A stretch of DNA of 64,000 nt from Sycon ciliatum (Eukaryota > Porifera > Calcarea > Leucosolenida > Sycettidae), in contig NC_088644.1 in the NCBI RefSeq assembly GCF_964019385.1, positions 39,277,149 to 39,341,148 of the forward strand, read 5' to 3'. The notes below the pieces were generated by a model. The model was not told the DNA's origin. It did no database searches and saw nothing but the letters and a program-made list of their open reading frames with translations. Every line of letters begins with the position of its first letter. Within the stretch, counting starts at the first letter, position 1. The position numbers and the translations under genes are program-made. Below, in pieces: positions 33,368 to 45,100 of the stretch.

Positions 33368-35140
33368 TAGCATGACTGCCCATTGGGCAATGTCACCCCC
33401 GGAGGGGGCCAGAGTTTGGAGGGCACCGTCATTGGCAGGACTTCTGGTGCCTCGTCAAATCTTGCTGTCGTCGGAAACGCTTCGGGCAATGCATGCAGAT
33501 CAGCGGCAGTGATTCCCTATCGGCTGCAGCAAGACGTTTTCCACGGTTGCAGTTATGGCGGTTAAAACCAGCCCGGGACTTGAAGCAGCGATTGCAGCGT
33601 TGACAATGCTGAAAGCAGCAACTAGCGAGAGACGCCGTCAATGCCGTATCTGCATGTTCAGGGAGTGCAGGCTGGCAGCGATGAACTGCAAGCCCACCCT
33701 TACTTCGGAACCATCGGCAGCAACTGACGCACTGTGCTGAACCACGCTGTTGGTGGACGGGAACGGTTGGCGCTCAGCCAAACACTTGTGCCGTGCCTTG
33801 TCTTGAGGACGAGAGAAAGCCCCGTTGCAAGATGAGCAGAGTACGGATTTCTCTACTGCCCGAGGAGGCTGAAAAACCAGAACCTGCTCTCGCCAAGCTG
33901 ACCGGTCTTGTGCGCAATCAAACCAGTTTGGAATGGACTTCGTGTCAGTAGCCACAGCGTCTCTCCACCTGCGCCTGGGACCGCAGAAGGGGCGCGCAGC
34001 CAACAAACGACCAAACAACAGCTGCAATGGGACACGGTTCTCCGACATCCGAGCCACATGACCAAGCCACTCTAAAGGACGATGGCGCATCTTAACAGAG
34101 AGCGGCACTGGGTCACCCCAGTGACGACGTAACTGCGCAGACGTGATGCGATCGGATTGCTGCTGACTGCGAGGGATGGCTAATATTGTGCGGATGCAGC
34201 GATGATGGAAGGCATCCAAACGTCTACTATCAGCTTTCAAGGGCGTCCAACACTCACTGCCGTACAGCAAAATGGACAAGACACATTTCGCTTACTGACT
34301 AATGACAGCGAGCGATCCGACAAGACTGGAAGAAGAGCTCCAAAGGCTTTGGAAGCCTCAGCTATGCGGCGACTGACGTCAGTGGAGGAGCGGGCATCCG
34401 GTGTCACGACGGACCCCAGATAAATGAAGGATGGAACGTGCTCTACAGTATCACCGTTGACGTTCATATCGGCTCTATCAGGCATGTCGACTTGGCTACC
34501 TGCCACGAGAAATTTCGTTTTAGCAGCGTTGACGCAGAGGCCAAGGAAGAGGCAACCGTGCAGAATGTTTCAAGGCACTTCTCAGCACCAGGGCGGTCTT
34601 CAGCGAGCAAGACCGCGTCATCTGTGTACTCAATGTCGTTGATGATTGCGGCAGTTGACTGACGAGCGGGCTTAGAGAAAAGGTTGCCATTGATGCTAAA
34701 TTGGATGGGGATGCCAGGTGGATAGTCGCTGTCCTGCATCACTTGTGCCCACCGCTCAAGCACAACACCAAAGTACAGATTAAAAAGTACTGGGGCCATC
34801 ACACAGCCTTGACGGAGGCCATTGTTGACCGCAAACGACTCGGTAGTGCTGGCACCGACGCGCACAGCTGCCTGCATGCTCTCGTGGAACGATTGGATTA
34901 GATTGAGGAGCCCTTCAGGAATGCCTAGCCTCCCCAACGCTAGCCAGAGTGCTTGGCGTGGTACGGAATCATATGCTTTCTTCAGGTCTACGAAGACACA
35001 GAACAGCTTCTGACGGTGCTCGAACGATTTCTCGATGAGCTGGCGAATGGAAAAGATGGCATCAGCGCAGCCGCGACCAGGGCGAAAGCCACACTGAGAT
35101 TCTGGAAGTTCTTGTTCCGCGACAAGTTGGAGACGGTCCT
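33368..35140 (-). mobile_element. RTE-like LINE, copy B, with zinc-finger C-terminus
   Basis: 5'-truncated inside RT at a (CA/TG)n tract. It runs through RT, the YLGSVV block (about 34430), a frameshift region near 34280 and the LLYGSECWTPLKADSRR to FDCAQDRSAWRE block. Then come four Cys/His motifs (CSSCNGAF, CVSCCRWF, CQRCNRCF, ICMHCPKRF), with a frameshift between the first two at about 33720. The 3' end carries a GCCCAATGGGC hairpin near 33378-33390 and a (TAG)n tail. Confidence 0.8.
34464..35140 (-). CDS. RTE-B reverse transcriptase fragment
   Basis: Read downward from 35140: PESQCGFRPGRGCADAIFSIRQ, FVDLKKAYDSVPRQALW, NNGLRQGCVMAPVLFNLYF and YTDDAVLLAED. The QCGFRPGRGC, LRQGC and YTDD blocks are typical of RTE-group elements and differ clearly from the GVPQGS/FADD type of LINEs 1, 2 and 4. 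The frame open to the left of 35140 reads only the CA repeat and is not coding. A frameshift follows at about 34470. Confidence 0.8.
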
Positions 35141-35189
<49 letters not shown>

Positions 35190-35200
35190 ACACACACACC
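35141..35200. repeat. (CA)n microsatellite at the tail of RTE-A
   Basis: CA run separating copies A and B of the RTE train. Confidence 0.95.
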
Positions 35201-36013
35201 TTTGACCTTTGACGCCCCATCTCCAGTGGAGATGATAGGCTACTGAGATGGGTAGTACTTGAGGTGACGTTTCAAATCGCCATTTCTTCTGAACACTTTG
35301 CTGCATGCGCAGTAGAAGTCCTTCAGTGCTGGGAGAGGAAGACGATGCCGATGGACCCGCCTACGACGGTAACGTAGCTACGCCATTCCGGGTGATCCTG
35401 TGCCAGCTGGACTCCGGATTATCCAGTGAACGCAAACCACCGACAATCGTGTCTCACCAACGCTTCTTTGGCCCATTCCGTGGTCTGGTTGCCTCAAGCT
35501 CTCCAAACAACACTTGCTACGGAATCCGGGCCGCGTCTATACGGGCGACATGACCCAGCCAACGCAAACGGTACTCGCGCAGGAGAGTGACAAGGTCTTC
35601 AGGAAGACGGGCTGGGCTCTCAGGGCTAAATCAGCAGTAGCGAGATGATGGCAGTGCTGATCGCTCCTTGATACTCCTAGGATGGAAGGGATACATGAGC
35701 GATGAAATAGATTCAGGCGATTCATCTGCCGGGCCTTCATGGGCCAAGTCTCTGCTCCATAGAATAGGGTAGGGAGGACAATGGCCTTATACACTAGACG
35801 CTTGGACTTGATTGATAGGCCACTACACTTGAAGATCGACTTCTGGAGAGCGCCAAAAGCACGACAGGCCTTGGCAAGGCGGGAGGTGAGCTCCTTGTAC
35901 AGAGTGCCGTTGGCACTCAGGACGCTGCCAAGATAAGTGAAGCGGTCTGCAACCTCCACGCTTCTTCCATCCTGAAGAGTGAAGACCAATGGAAGGTGGC
36001 GGGTCATAGCAGA
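35201..36013 (-). mobile_element. RTE-like LINE, copy A, 3' part
   Basis: Encodes (- strand) VADRFTYLGSVLSANG, PTLFYGAETWPMKARQ, a frameshift near 35640 and 35545, and a C-terminal CACSKVFRRNGDLKRH finger motif near 35290-35330. It then ends with a CATCTCCACTGGAGATG hairpin and TCAAAGG repeats. The 5' part of this copy lies beyond the tandem array at 39402-40900. Confidence 0.8.
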
Positions 36014-39000
36014 TTTGGACACTGCCAAAACTTCCCGTGTACTGTATTATAACAAAATTTGTATACTATAGTCCCAACACGGCACCTTTCACATTTGCAT
36101 GCTTTCATGATCACAATCCAATTACCCCTACCCCTGCGCCTCTTTGGGCTCCCAGCGGCTTTGATGGGTCCACTTGTATCATAGTTAGTTTTGGCCAAGT
36201 GAGTTGGCCCTACTAATAGCATGTATTTTCTTTTCTCCTTTCACTCTGATGATTCTTTAACAAGATGAAACCGGTCAGTAAGAAAGAAAAATGACCTTTT
36301 GTGATAAACGCTTGTGTCGGGGGTTCTCTATTTACAATATCCAAATTTGGACACTGCCAAAACTTCCCGTGTACTGTATTATAACAAAATTTGTATACTA
36401 TAGTCCCAACACGGCACCTTTCACATTTGCATGCTTTCATGATCACAATCCAATTACCCCTACCCCTGCGCCTCTTTGGGCTCCCAGCGGCTTTGATGGG
36501 TCCACTTGTATCATAGTTAGTTTTGGCCAAGTGAGTTGGCCCTACTAATAGCATGTATTTTCTTTTCTCCTTTCACTCTGATGATTCTTTAACAAGATGA
36601 AACCGGTCAGTAAGAAAGAAAAATGACCTTTTGTGATAAACGCTTGTGTCGGGGGTTCTCTATTTACAATATTCAAATTTGGACACTGCCAAAACTTCCC
36701 GTGTACTGTATTATAACAAAATTTGTATACTATAGTCCCAACACGGCACCTTTCACATTTGCATGCTTTCATGATCACAATCCAATTACCCCTACCCCTG
36801 CGCCTCTTTGGGCTCCCAGCGGCTTTGATGGGTCCACTTGTATCATAGTTAGTTTTGGCCAAGTGAGTTGGCCCTACTAATAGCATGTATTTTCTTTTCT
36901 CCTTTCACTCTGATGATTCTTTAACAAGATGAAACCGGTCAGTAAGAAAGAAAAATGACCTTTTGTGATAAACGCTTGTGTCGGGGGTTCTCTATTTACA
37001 ATATTTTGGCAGTGTCCAAATTTGGACACTGCCAAAACTTCCCGTGTACTGTATTATAACAAAATTTGTATACTATAGTCCCAACACGGCACCTTTCACA
37101 TTTGCATGCTTTCATGATCACAATCCAATTACCCCTACCCCTGCGCCTCTTTGGGCTCCCAGCGGCTTTGATGGGTCCACTTGTATCATAGTTAGTTTTG
37201 GCCAAGTGAGTTGGCCCTACTAATAGCATGTATTTTCTTTTCTCCTTTCACTCTGATGATTCTTTAACAAGATGAAACCGGTCAGTAAGAAAGAAAAATG
37301 ACCTTTTGTGATAAACGCTTGTGTCGGGGGTTCTCTATTTACAATATTTTGGCAGTGTCCAAATTTGGACACTGCCAAAACTTCCCGTGTACTGTATTAT
37401 AACAAAATTTGTATACTATAGTCCCAACACGGCACCTTTCACATTTGCATGCTTTCATGATCACAATCCAATTACCCCTACCCCTGCGCCTCTTTGGGCT
37501 CCCAGCGGCTTTGATGGGTCCACTTGTATCATAGTTAGTTTTGGCCAAGTGAGTTGGCCCTACTAATAGCATGTATTTTCTTTTCTCCTTTCACTCTGAT
37601 GATTCTTTAACAAGATGAAACCGGTCAGTAAGAAAGAAAAATGACCTTTTGTGATAAACGCTTGTGTCGGGGGTTCTCTATTTACAATATTTAATTTCCA
37701 AATTTGGACACTGCCAAAACTTCCCGTGTACTGTATTATAACAAAATTTGTATACTATAGTCCCAACACGGCACCTTTCACATTTGCATGCTTTCATGAT
37801 CACAATCCAATTACCCCTACCCCTGCGCCTCTTTGGGCTCCCAGCGGCTTTGATGGGTCCACTTGTATCATAGTTAGTTTTGGCCAAGTGAGTTGGCCCT
37901 ACTAATAGCATGTATTTTCTTTTCTCCTTTCACTCTGATGATTCTTTAACAAGATGAAACCGGTCAGTAAGAAAGAAAAATGACCTTTTGTGATAAACGC
38001 TTGTGTCGGGGGTTCTCTATTTACAATATTTTGGCAGTGTCCAAATTTGGACACTGCCAAAACTTCCCGTGTACTGTATTATAACAAAATTTGTATACTA
38101 TAGTCCCAACACGGCACCTTTCACATTTGCATGCTTTCATGATCACAATCCAATTACCCCTACCCCTGCGCCTCTTTGGGCTCCCAGCGGCTTTGATGGG
38201 TCCACTTGTATCATAGTTAGTTTTGGCCAAGTGAGTTGGCCCTACTAATAGCATGTATTTTCTTTTCTCCTTTCACTCTGATGATTCTTTAACAAGATGA
38301 AACCGGTCAGTAAGAAAGAAAAATGACCTTTTGTGATAAACGCTTGTGTCGGGGGTTCTCTATTTACAATATTTTGGCAGTGTCCAAATTTGGACACTGC
38401 CAAAACTTCCCGTGTACTGTATTATAACAAAATTTGTATACTATAGTCCCAACACGGCACCTTTCACATTTGCATGCTTTCATGATCACAATCCAATTAC
38501 CCCTACCCCTGCGCCTCTTTGGGCTCCCAGCGGCTTTGATGGGTCCACTTGTATCATAGTTAGTTTTGGCCAAGTGAGTTGGCCCTACTAATAGCATGTA
38601 TTTTCTTTTCTCCTTTCACTCTGATGATTCTTTAACAAGATGAAACCGGTCAGTAAGAAAGAAAAATGACCTTTTGTGATAAACGCTTGTGTCGGGGGTT
38701 CTCTATTTACAATATTTTGGCAGTGTCCAAATTTGGACACTGCCAAAACTTCCCGTGTACTGTATTATAACAAAATTTGTATACTATAGTCCCAACACGG
38801 CACCTTTCACATTTGCATGCTTTCATGATCACAATCCAATTACCCCTACCCCTGCGCCTCTTTGGGCTCCCAGCGGCTTTGATGGGTCCACTTGTATCAT
38901 AGTTAGTTTTGGCCAAGTGAGTTGGCCCTACTAATAGCATGTATTTTCTTTTCTCCTTTCACTCTGATGATTCTTTAACAAGATGAAACCGGTCAGTAAG

Positions 39001-39401
39001 AAAGAAAAATGACCTTTTGTGATAAACGCTTGTGTCGGGGGTTCTCTATTTACAATATTTTGGCAGTGTCCAAATTTGGACACTGCCAAAACTTCCCGTG
39101 TACTGTATTATAACAAAATTTGTATACTATAGTCCCAACACGGCACCTTTCACATTTGCATGCTTTCATGATCACAATCCAATTACCCCTACCCCTGCGC
39201 CTCTTTGGGCTCCCAGCGGCTTTGATGGGTCCACTTGTATCATAGTTAGTTTTGGCCAAGTGAGTTGGCCCTACTAATAGCATGTATTTTCTTTTCTCCT
39301 TTCACTCTGATGATTCTTTAACAAGATGAAACCGGTCAGTAAGAAAGAAAAATGACCTTTTGTGATAAACGCTTGTGTCGGGGGTTCTCTATTTACAATA
39401 T
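36014..39401 (+). repeat. Ten-unit tandem array, retrozyme-like
   Basis: Units start at 36014, 36346, 36678, 37021, 37364, 37703, 38046, 38389, 38732 and 39075, so the period is 332, 339 or 343 bp. I see no internal differences between units; only the junctions vary. Six junctions form the 34-bp palindrome made of TTTTGGCAGTGTCCAAA and its complement. Each unit carries a hammerhead-like core about 232 bp from its start. A tandem array of about 330-bp units with a hammerhead is how animal retrozymes are organised, according to published work. The array splits one RTE-like LINE (copy A). Confidence 0.85.
36224..36292 (+). ncRNA. Hammerhead-like core of array unit 1 (same in all ten units)
   Basis: CTGATGA at 36246-36252. 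Helix II is TCTT with AAGA around TAAC, but the closing pair is U·U. GAAA at 36267-36270. Helix III is the palindrome ACCGGT, ending in the GTC site at 36274-36276. Helix I starts ACT with AGT and continues as a CTTTTC/GAAAG-rich, partly mismatched stem. Other units have CTGATGA at 36578, 36910, 37253, 37596, 37935, 38278, 38621, 38964 and 39307. The weak helix II makes activity less certain than for HHR-1 to HHR-4. Confidence 0.6.
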
Positions 39402-40900
39402 TTATTATTCGCCGTGGCCTTGGTCTTCTGGACACTCACAGTTAGACCCCAACCCAAAGCACAAGACACAAACTCGTTTGTCATCGTCTCCAGGTGGCTC
39501 TAAGAGGTGATGTAGAGAGCCGCATCATCGGCAAACTGGGACTCCGTGATGTCGGTAGAGGCCAGCCGAGACTTGGCGATCCGATCCCCAACAAGCTTCC
39601 TGCTGAAACGGCAGCGGACCCGTACACCCGGAACAGAAGACTGGCGATGTCATGAAGAGACCACGCCAGAGAAATATAGGTTGAAAGCATAGGCGTCAGC
39701 GTGCAGCTCTGAAGCAAGCCATTCCGGACGTTGATGTTTTCCGTGACGGCGTTCGGGAGCCGAACATGCGGCTCCATGGAGCCACTGGACAAGGCCAAGC
39801 AGCTTCAGAGGAATCCCCAGATTGCGAAGCACAAGCCACAAAGCAGACCGCGGAATCGAATCATAGGCCTTGCGCAGATCGACTAAAAGCACGTATACAT
39901 GTAGCTCAGAATGGTGCTCCACCGCCTTCTCCATCAGTTGTCTTGCGGTGAATACCATGTCATTGCAGCCACGGCCCCTCCGGAATCCGCACTGCGAATC
40001 CGGTAGAACCGCATCCCCCACTACTGCTTGGAGGCGACCCTGAAGAACACGAGCAAAGACCTTGCCGACCACGTCCAGGATGCTGATGCCACGCCAGTTA
40101 TCGCAGGACCGTAAGTCACCTTTCTTGGGGATAGGGACAACCTCTGCGTTTCGCCAGTCAGACACGGCAGAACCGCAGGTCCATACCTCGTTGATCAAAT
40201 TGTGGACGCGCTCATGCAATGCCTCACCACCCGCAAGAATCCCTTCCGGGACAATTCCATACTGTCCATTCGCAGTGCCTGGGTGTAGCTTGCGGAGCGC
40301 CGCTACCACTTCCTCAAAAGAGGGCGGGTCGTCAAGACTTTGCCAGATGTCAAGCACCAGCATGGATTCAATGACTCCGCATCAAACGCACTCTCAACAT
40401 GAAGGACACGGTCAAAGTGACGACGCCAACAGGCTCCCAAACTCTCTGGACTGTCTGTCAAGTTGCCATTCTCATCCCGGGCGCAGGATGTCACCACTGA
40501 CTGTCGGCCACTGTGCATTCCCTGCAACTTCTTGATACATTTCCAGCGGACAGAGCCGTCCTCCTGGACAGCCTCAGCTTCATCCGTAATTGCTCCGATC
40601 CACGCCTCCTTAGCCAATCGAACAGCCTTGCCCACAACTCGCTGGGCAGATCTCAGGGCTTTGGCAAGACGATGGCGTGTCAGAAGAAACATAACGTAGT
40701 TAGCGTGAGCTTGGCGCTTGACGGCAATGAGCGGCTCCAGGGTATCGTTACTGGACAAGAACCAGTCCGGCTGAGCCTGTCGTCCTTGTCCGAGTACGTC
40801 ACTGGCCACGCTGTCCATGCCGTTCCTCTGACTCAGCGACATCCAGTGCATAACCCCGTACTCTTGCCAGTATTTTGTTCTTGCACGCTGCCAGAGAATG
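39402..40900 (-). mobile_element. RTE-like LINE, copy A, 5' part
   Basis: On the - strand it runs from about 40900 (KYWQEYGVMHWMS-like start of homology) through the pre-RT linker (EDGSVRWKCIKKLQGMHSG) and RT, up to KTKAT at about 39420, where the array begins. At least three frameshifts are seen (near 40350, 39780 and 39600). The endonuclease domain is absent, so the copy is 5'-truncated. Confidence 0.8.
39650..40363 (-). CDS. RTE-A reverse transcriptase fragment
   Basis: Read downward: FEEVVAALRKLHPGTANGQ, WRNAEVVPIPKKGD, CDNWRGISILDVVGKV, DSQCGFRRGRGCNDMVF and VDLRKAYDSIPRSALW. The later RT blocks lie in other frames. It is clearly a paralogue of the RT in copy B (34464-35140). Confidence 0.8.
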   Translation of the reverse strand: MLVLDIWQSLDDPPSFEEVVAALRKLHPGTANGQYGIVPEGILAGGEALHERVHNLINEVWTCGSAVSDWRNAEVVPIPKKGDLRSCDNWRGISILDVVGKVFARVLQGRLQAVVGDAVLPDSQCGFRRGRGCNDMVFTARQLMEKAVEHHSELHVYVLLVDLRKAYDSIPRSALWLVLRNLGIPLKLLGLVQWLHGAACSAPERRHGKHQRPEWLASELHADAYAFNLYFSGVVSS

Positions 40901-42109
40901 GTTACCTGGGTCTCTCCCGGGGAGAGGGGCAGGGGGGGCGGATTGGGGGAGACTTGGAAACATGGCTAATTGATTGCCTATTCCATCGCCCTGGCCCCAA
41001 CGGTCCATGATCCTGAAATCCCAATTGTGCCTGCCCCATGAAGGTAAAACAAATGGTACTACATGTACAAGTGTCATCGTGGGATGCTAAGTAGCTCATT
41101 GTTCATTAGTATTTGTATGCCTGTTTGTTCTCGCTATGCTTTGTAGCACCTAAGCTTTCCAGCACTAAAATATCACCTCATGTACATGACATGTACACCA
41201 TCTTCTCGGCTCTGGGCTACTGGTGCGTGGCTCCCAGTCCTCCCAGTCCAGTCGGCTTATCGCCTGCACTGTATGGAAGGTTAGCGCTACTGTTTCCCCC
41301 CTCCTCACCTCGCTCCTCCTTAATCCGCTTACAAATGGCCAGCTGTAAACATGAAAAAAGCATGTGAACTCCCTATCCTTATGTTCAGGCTGCCTGCTTT
41401 TGAACCTCGAGTTGCCTGATGATGATGATGATCTTGAGTCACTCTGAGTTGCAACATAGCTTCTTCCTTTCTCTCTGACTGTGTGCAAAGCTCAGCCTCA
41501 TGCCATGGGCACACTTCGGGCAGTGGAATACTTGTGTACGTTCGTATGTACATGTACCTTTACTAAGGCTTTAGACTTACGTAGATAAGAGTACTACCAG
41601 CTGCATACCCTGCCTCAGTTGTGATCATGTCACGTGATTTTGGCACTTCTCGCACTTCCTGCCCATTCCCCACGCGTACATGTACAATGACATAGATGTA
41701 CGTCTTGCTTTGCTGTCCACCAATCCATGGTCCACCTGGTCAACCATGGCATGGCATGATCCTGATGGTGGTCGACATGTCCTTCACTTCAATCCTTGAG
41801 GGGAGGCGGGCCATGGATGCGGCCCGGATCTACGACGAGCTGCTCCAACCGTACCCTGACATGCACATGTGCATACACTCTTGTCTTTCATTCAAACAAA
41901 TCTTGAACAATTCTATGCTTAGAAAATTAGAGGTTGAACTCACCTGAGAGTTTTCAAGAACTGTCCGGTCCTGCCTGGTGCCCTCGCAGTGCAAGCAGCA
42001 AGTACGCCAGCAGCAGTTAGTTGTTCTTGGTTATTTGTTGGCAGGCTGTTGGGTTCGCCCCGACTACCGCTCTGTTCTAAAGTCAGTTCAGCTGTGTCTG
42101 CTCTTCAAC
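40901..42109. other. Upstream region of the 42-60 kb gene
   Basis: No further LINE homology and no gene. Likely holds the promoter of the following gene, but I see no convincing TATA box. A short frame at 41696-41947 has no domain. Confidence 0.4.
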
Positions 42110-42127
42110 ATGGAGACGCGACCTTAG
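42110..42127 (+). promoter_or_regulatory. Upstream ORF 1 (5 codons)
   Basis: ATG GAG ACG CGA CCT TAG, with a good AACATGG start context, 43 bp before the main ATG. If it lies in the 5' UTR it would reduce translation of the main frame. Confidence 0.45.
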
Positions 42128-42146
42128 TCTATTTCCGCCAGGCCTG

Positions 42147-42164
42147 ATGCGTGGACAGTACTAG
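42147..42164 (+). promoter_or_regulatory. Upstream ORF 2 (5 codons)
   Basis: ATG CGT GGA CAG TAC TAG, ending 6 bp before the main ATG at 42171. Weaker start context. The spacing would allow reinitiation only poorly. Confidence 0.4.
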
Positions 42165-42170
42165 AAGAAC

Positions 42171-45100
42171 ATGTTCGGACTGCGGTGTTCCCGACACACG
42201 GCTGTCCGTGCGGGAAGCGCGAGAGGCCTGGTCTGGTACGCAAGGCGAGCAGCGTCTTCACACCTCCGCACATCCATCTGTGCGCATCGCTTCCCGTTTG
42301 AACCTTTGCAAGGAATCCCGAGTCCAAGAGCACAGCATCTAGCCCTAGATGTACCAAGTCCATCGAAGAGGTTCACTAGCACAGCGACAGGGAATGAGAG
42401 CGTACCCGATTCCGTCAGGGAAGCGCTGGCTGCGATTGAACGCAAAGAAGAGGGAAAGGCTCGGGCAAAGGTCGACCTAAGATCATGTTTATTTGCTGAA
42501 TGCAGCGGCGACAGCGATAGCGGCGAGCATATGAGCAAGGTATTCAGCTCTGGTGCGGATGCGGTGGCCCTGGACGCCTTCGCTCTGAACGATAATGAGG
42601 AGCTGGCGGACGTTGTGCTAGCAGCTGCTGATGCCATTCAGTCCGGCGCTACACCGGCGTATCAACTTCACTTCCTGCAGGTAGATGCGAATGTCACAGA
42701 GGACTCGCCCGTGTTGCCTAAGCCCTCCGAGCGGCAAGAGCGCCTAAAGAAACGACTGCAATCTTTCTTGTCAGCAAACAAGCCAGTCGACGGCAAGAAG
42801 AACGGCGGCCGTGCATTTGACGGTCTTGTGCTGCGAAATATTCAGAATGCGGCGGACGTGGGAGAGGTGGAGAGAATGGTGGAGGAATGCGATGCCTGGG
42901 CAACTGAACACCAAGAACAGCGCCTGACATTCATTCTAGTCCTGGAGAGTCCACTGTCATACTTCGCCAGCCTGCAGATAGCGGAGTCGAGTGACCGCAC
43001 TATTGCCATAGTTGGTAGCTCCCCGTTGTTTTCCGAGAGTGTGGAGTGCCAGGATAACAGCCACAACGAAACCATCATGGCAATGAAGGTGAGAAACCCT
43101 CTACAAAGTTCCAAACCTGTACTACTGTAGATCTACCCAGTGCTGATTCAACTGGAGACCGTGTAAGCTCAAAATAATCTTCATTTTCATTCATTAGGTT
43201 CTGCGGCTTGCATGCTCCATGGAGATGACTACAGACGGGGGGGGGGGGGGGGGGGATTACACGTACAATGACTTGCACTGCCCATACCAGAGATTGATTT
43301 GCACTTACTGGATTTAGTCTGATCAGGATCATAGCATGGCTATGAAGTGTAGCAGTGCCTCCAAACCTCCAAACCTCAAAAGATCAATGTCTAGACTCTA
43401 CAGTGTACATGTAAGTCATGATATCAACAAGACACGGTGCAAAGCTAAGAGTGCAAAACATGACCGCCCGATCACACACACACACAAAGATGCGCAACAA
43501 AGCGTTGTGGACCCTGGCTAGCGCCGGACACCACTAACAGTGACGTGTTTTGCATAGCTACAGGAAGCTACAGGAATATTTAAAGAAACATGTTGGTACT
43601 GTCAGACCTCGCTAAACCGCACACATCCGTTTTCCACAAAAAAATATCCGGATAGGCGAGGGAACCGGATAGCCGAACACCAGTTATGTTGGATGCATCA
43701 CGTATGCTGTACATGTAAATCTGTAACCAGCAATTTTCTTCCGGATGGTGAGAGATCCGGATAAACGAGGACCGGATAAGCGAGGTCTGACTGTACTCGT
43801 TGGCGTAATAGCATCCTCTGGTTGTGGTGGTCATTGTGCTGTTTTGACATTGCCAGTACCCGTACATATACACCTGTGGTAAGAGAAATATGGGCCAGTG
43901 AATAGGGCACGTGGCATGAGTACACCGTGTACTGTACGGTACTCGTATTGTATTTACCCGTGAGTTTTTCCCATGACATTGTGAGCTGGGAAAAGCCGAG
44001 TTTTGGCCAGGAGCCGGCAGAAGCCATAGTGGATTTTCTCAGTTTTCGTATTGACGACGACGACAACGACGACGGTGACGTTAGGAATGTCAACAATAAC
44101 ACGACATTGAGCAGGCATACATTTACAGTGAAACCTGTCTAAGACGACCGCTCAAGGGACCTTCAAAATATGGTCTCTGATACCAGGTGATCTCCTTATC
44201 CAGGGTCATTTGACTGGAAATAGCTTCCCTAGGTCCTGGTTGCAGTGGTCTTCTAGGACAGGTGGTCACCTTATCCGAGTGGTCGCCTTGACAGGTTTGA
44301 CTGTACATGCAGAACCAACGGGTCATCAAGTTTGCAACATGTCGGTTCTGCTCAATCTGATGGTGATACACTGTACTCTACTCCTATTCACGAATCGAAG
44401 GTGTCATCGACACTGGCTGCACACACAGCGGGTATTGTATCGCTCAGTGGATGGCAGAGTGGCGATGAAGACCCAGCACGTCTCAGTCGACTCGCAGTCT
44501 CGGACAGGAACACTGGGATAGATGGAAAGGTAGGACACGGCGGATATGCATGTTGATCTCGGGTGCAATTATACTGACGCCAAAATCGGACACCTATAAA
44601 TTCATCCTTCAATTCTATTGTGAGTTACCAATTCTGAAACCTTTTGTCAAGTATTTGAACATGTTCTACTTTGTTCTGGGCCTTCTAGCGCATGAAACGT
44701 GACGTGTTCAGATGCAGCATGATGAGTACTGTAAGACCAGATATTTAAACGTCAATCAATGTTAATGATCTCCGGATTTTTGTGGGTTAGCGACGTGAAA
44801 TTCTAACGAATTCCGTCTCAAAACCAGCAAATGATTGTACATGTACATGTCATTTTGCTTATAACGACTTCAAAGTTAACGATTTTCTTAAATTCGTTAA
44901 ATTGTTAGAATTAAATGTTCGTTAACATTACTGGTCTTATAGTAGTCCTGTTGCAAGAATTGTTTTTTGAACAGCGCTTAGCGGGTTAGCATGCATGTCA
45001 GCACTTCCACCCATCAATCGAGCACATAGAGTTGACAGATATGCAAAAACAAGAAATATAAAAACGGGTTGGGTGACATGCAAACTGTTCTGCAGTGGTT

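Noticed and set aside
36213-36886. Antisense 77-113 aa frames in every array unit with a Cys-rich CKCERCRVG stretch
   Set aside because: The units are nearly identical, so repeated openness is not evidence of selection, and the unit is better explained as a hammerhead repeat.
36014-39401. CRISPR-like array
   Set aside because: Units are over 330 bp with no unique spacers, and the genome is eukaryotic.
40063-40535. 157-aa + strand frame
   Set aside because: Shadow of the RTE-A reverse transcriptase on the - strand.
41405-41440. Hammerhead motif at a CCTGATGATGATG stretch
   Set aside because: No helix II and no GAAA follow; it is a short GAT repeat.
42161-42637. 158-aa - strand frame opposite exon 1
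   Set aside because: Shadow of the exon 1 coding sequence of the fusion gene; Ala/Ser-rich antisense reading.
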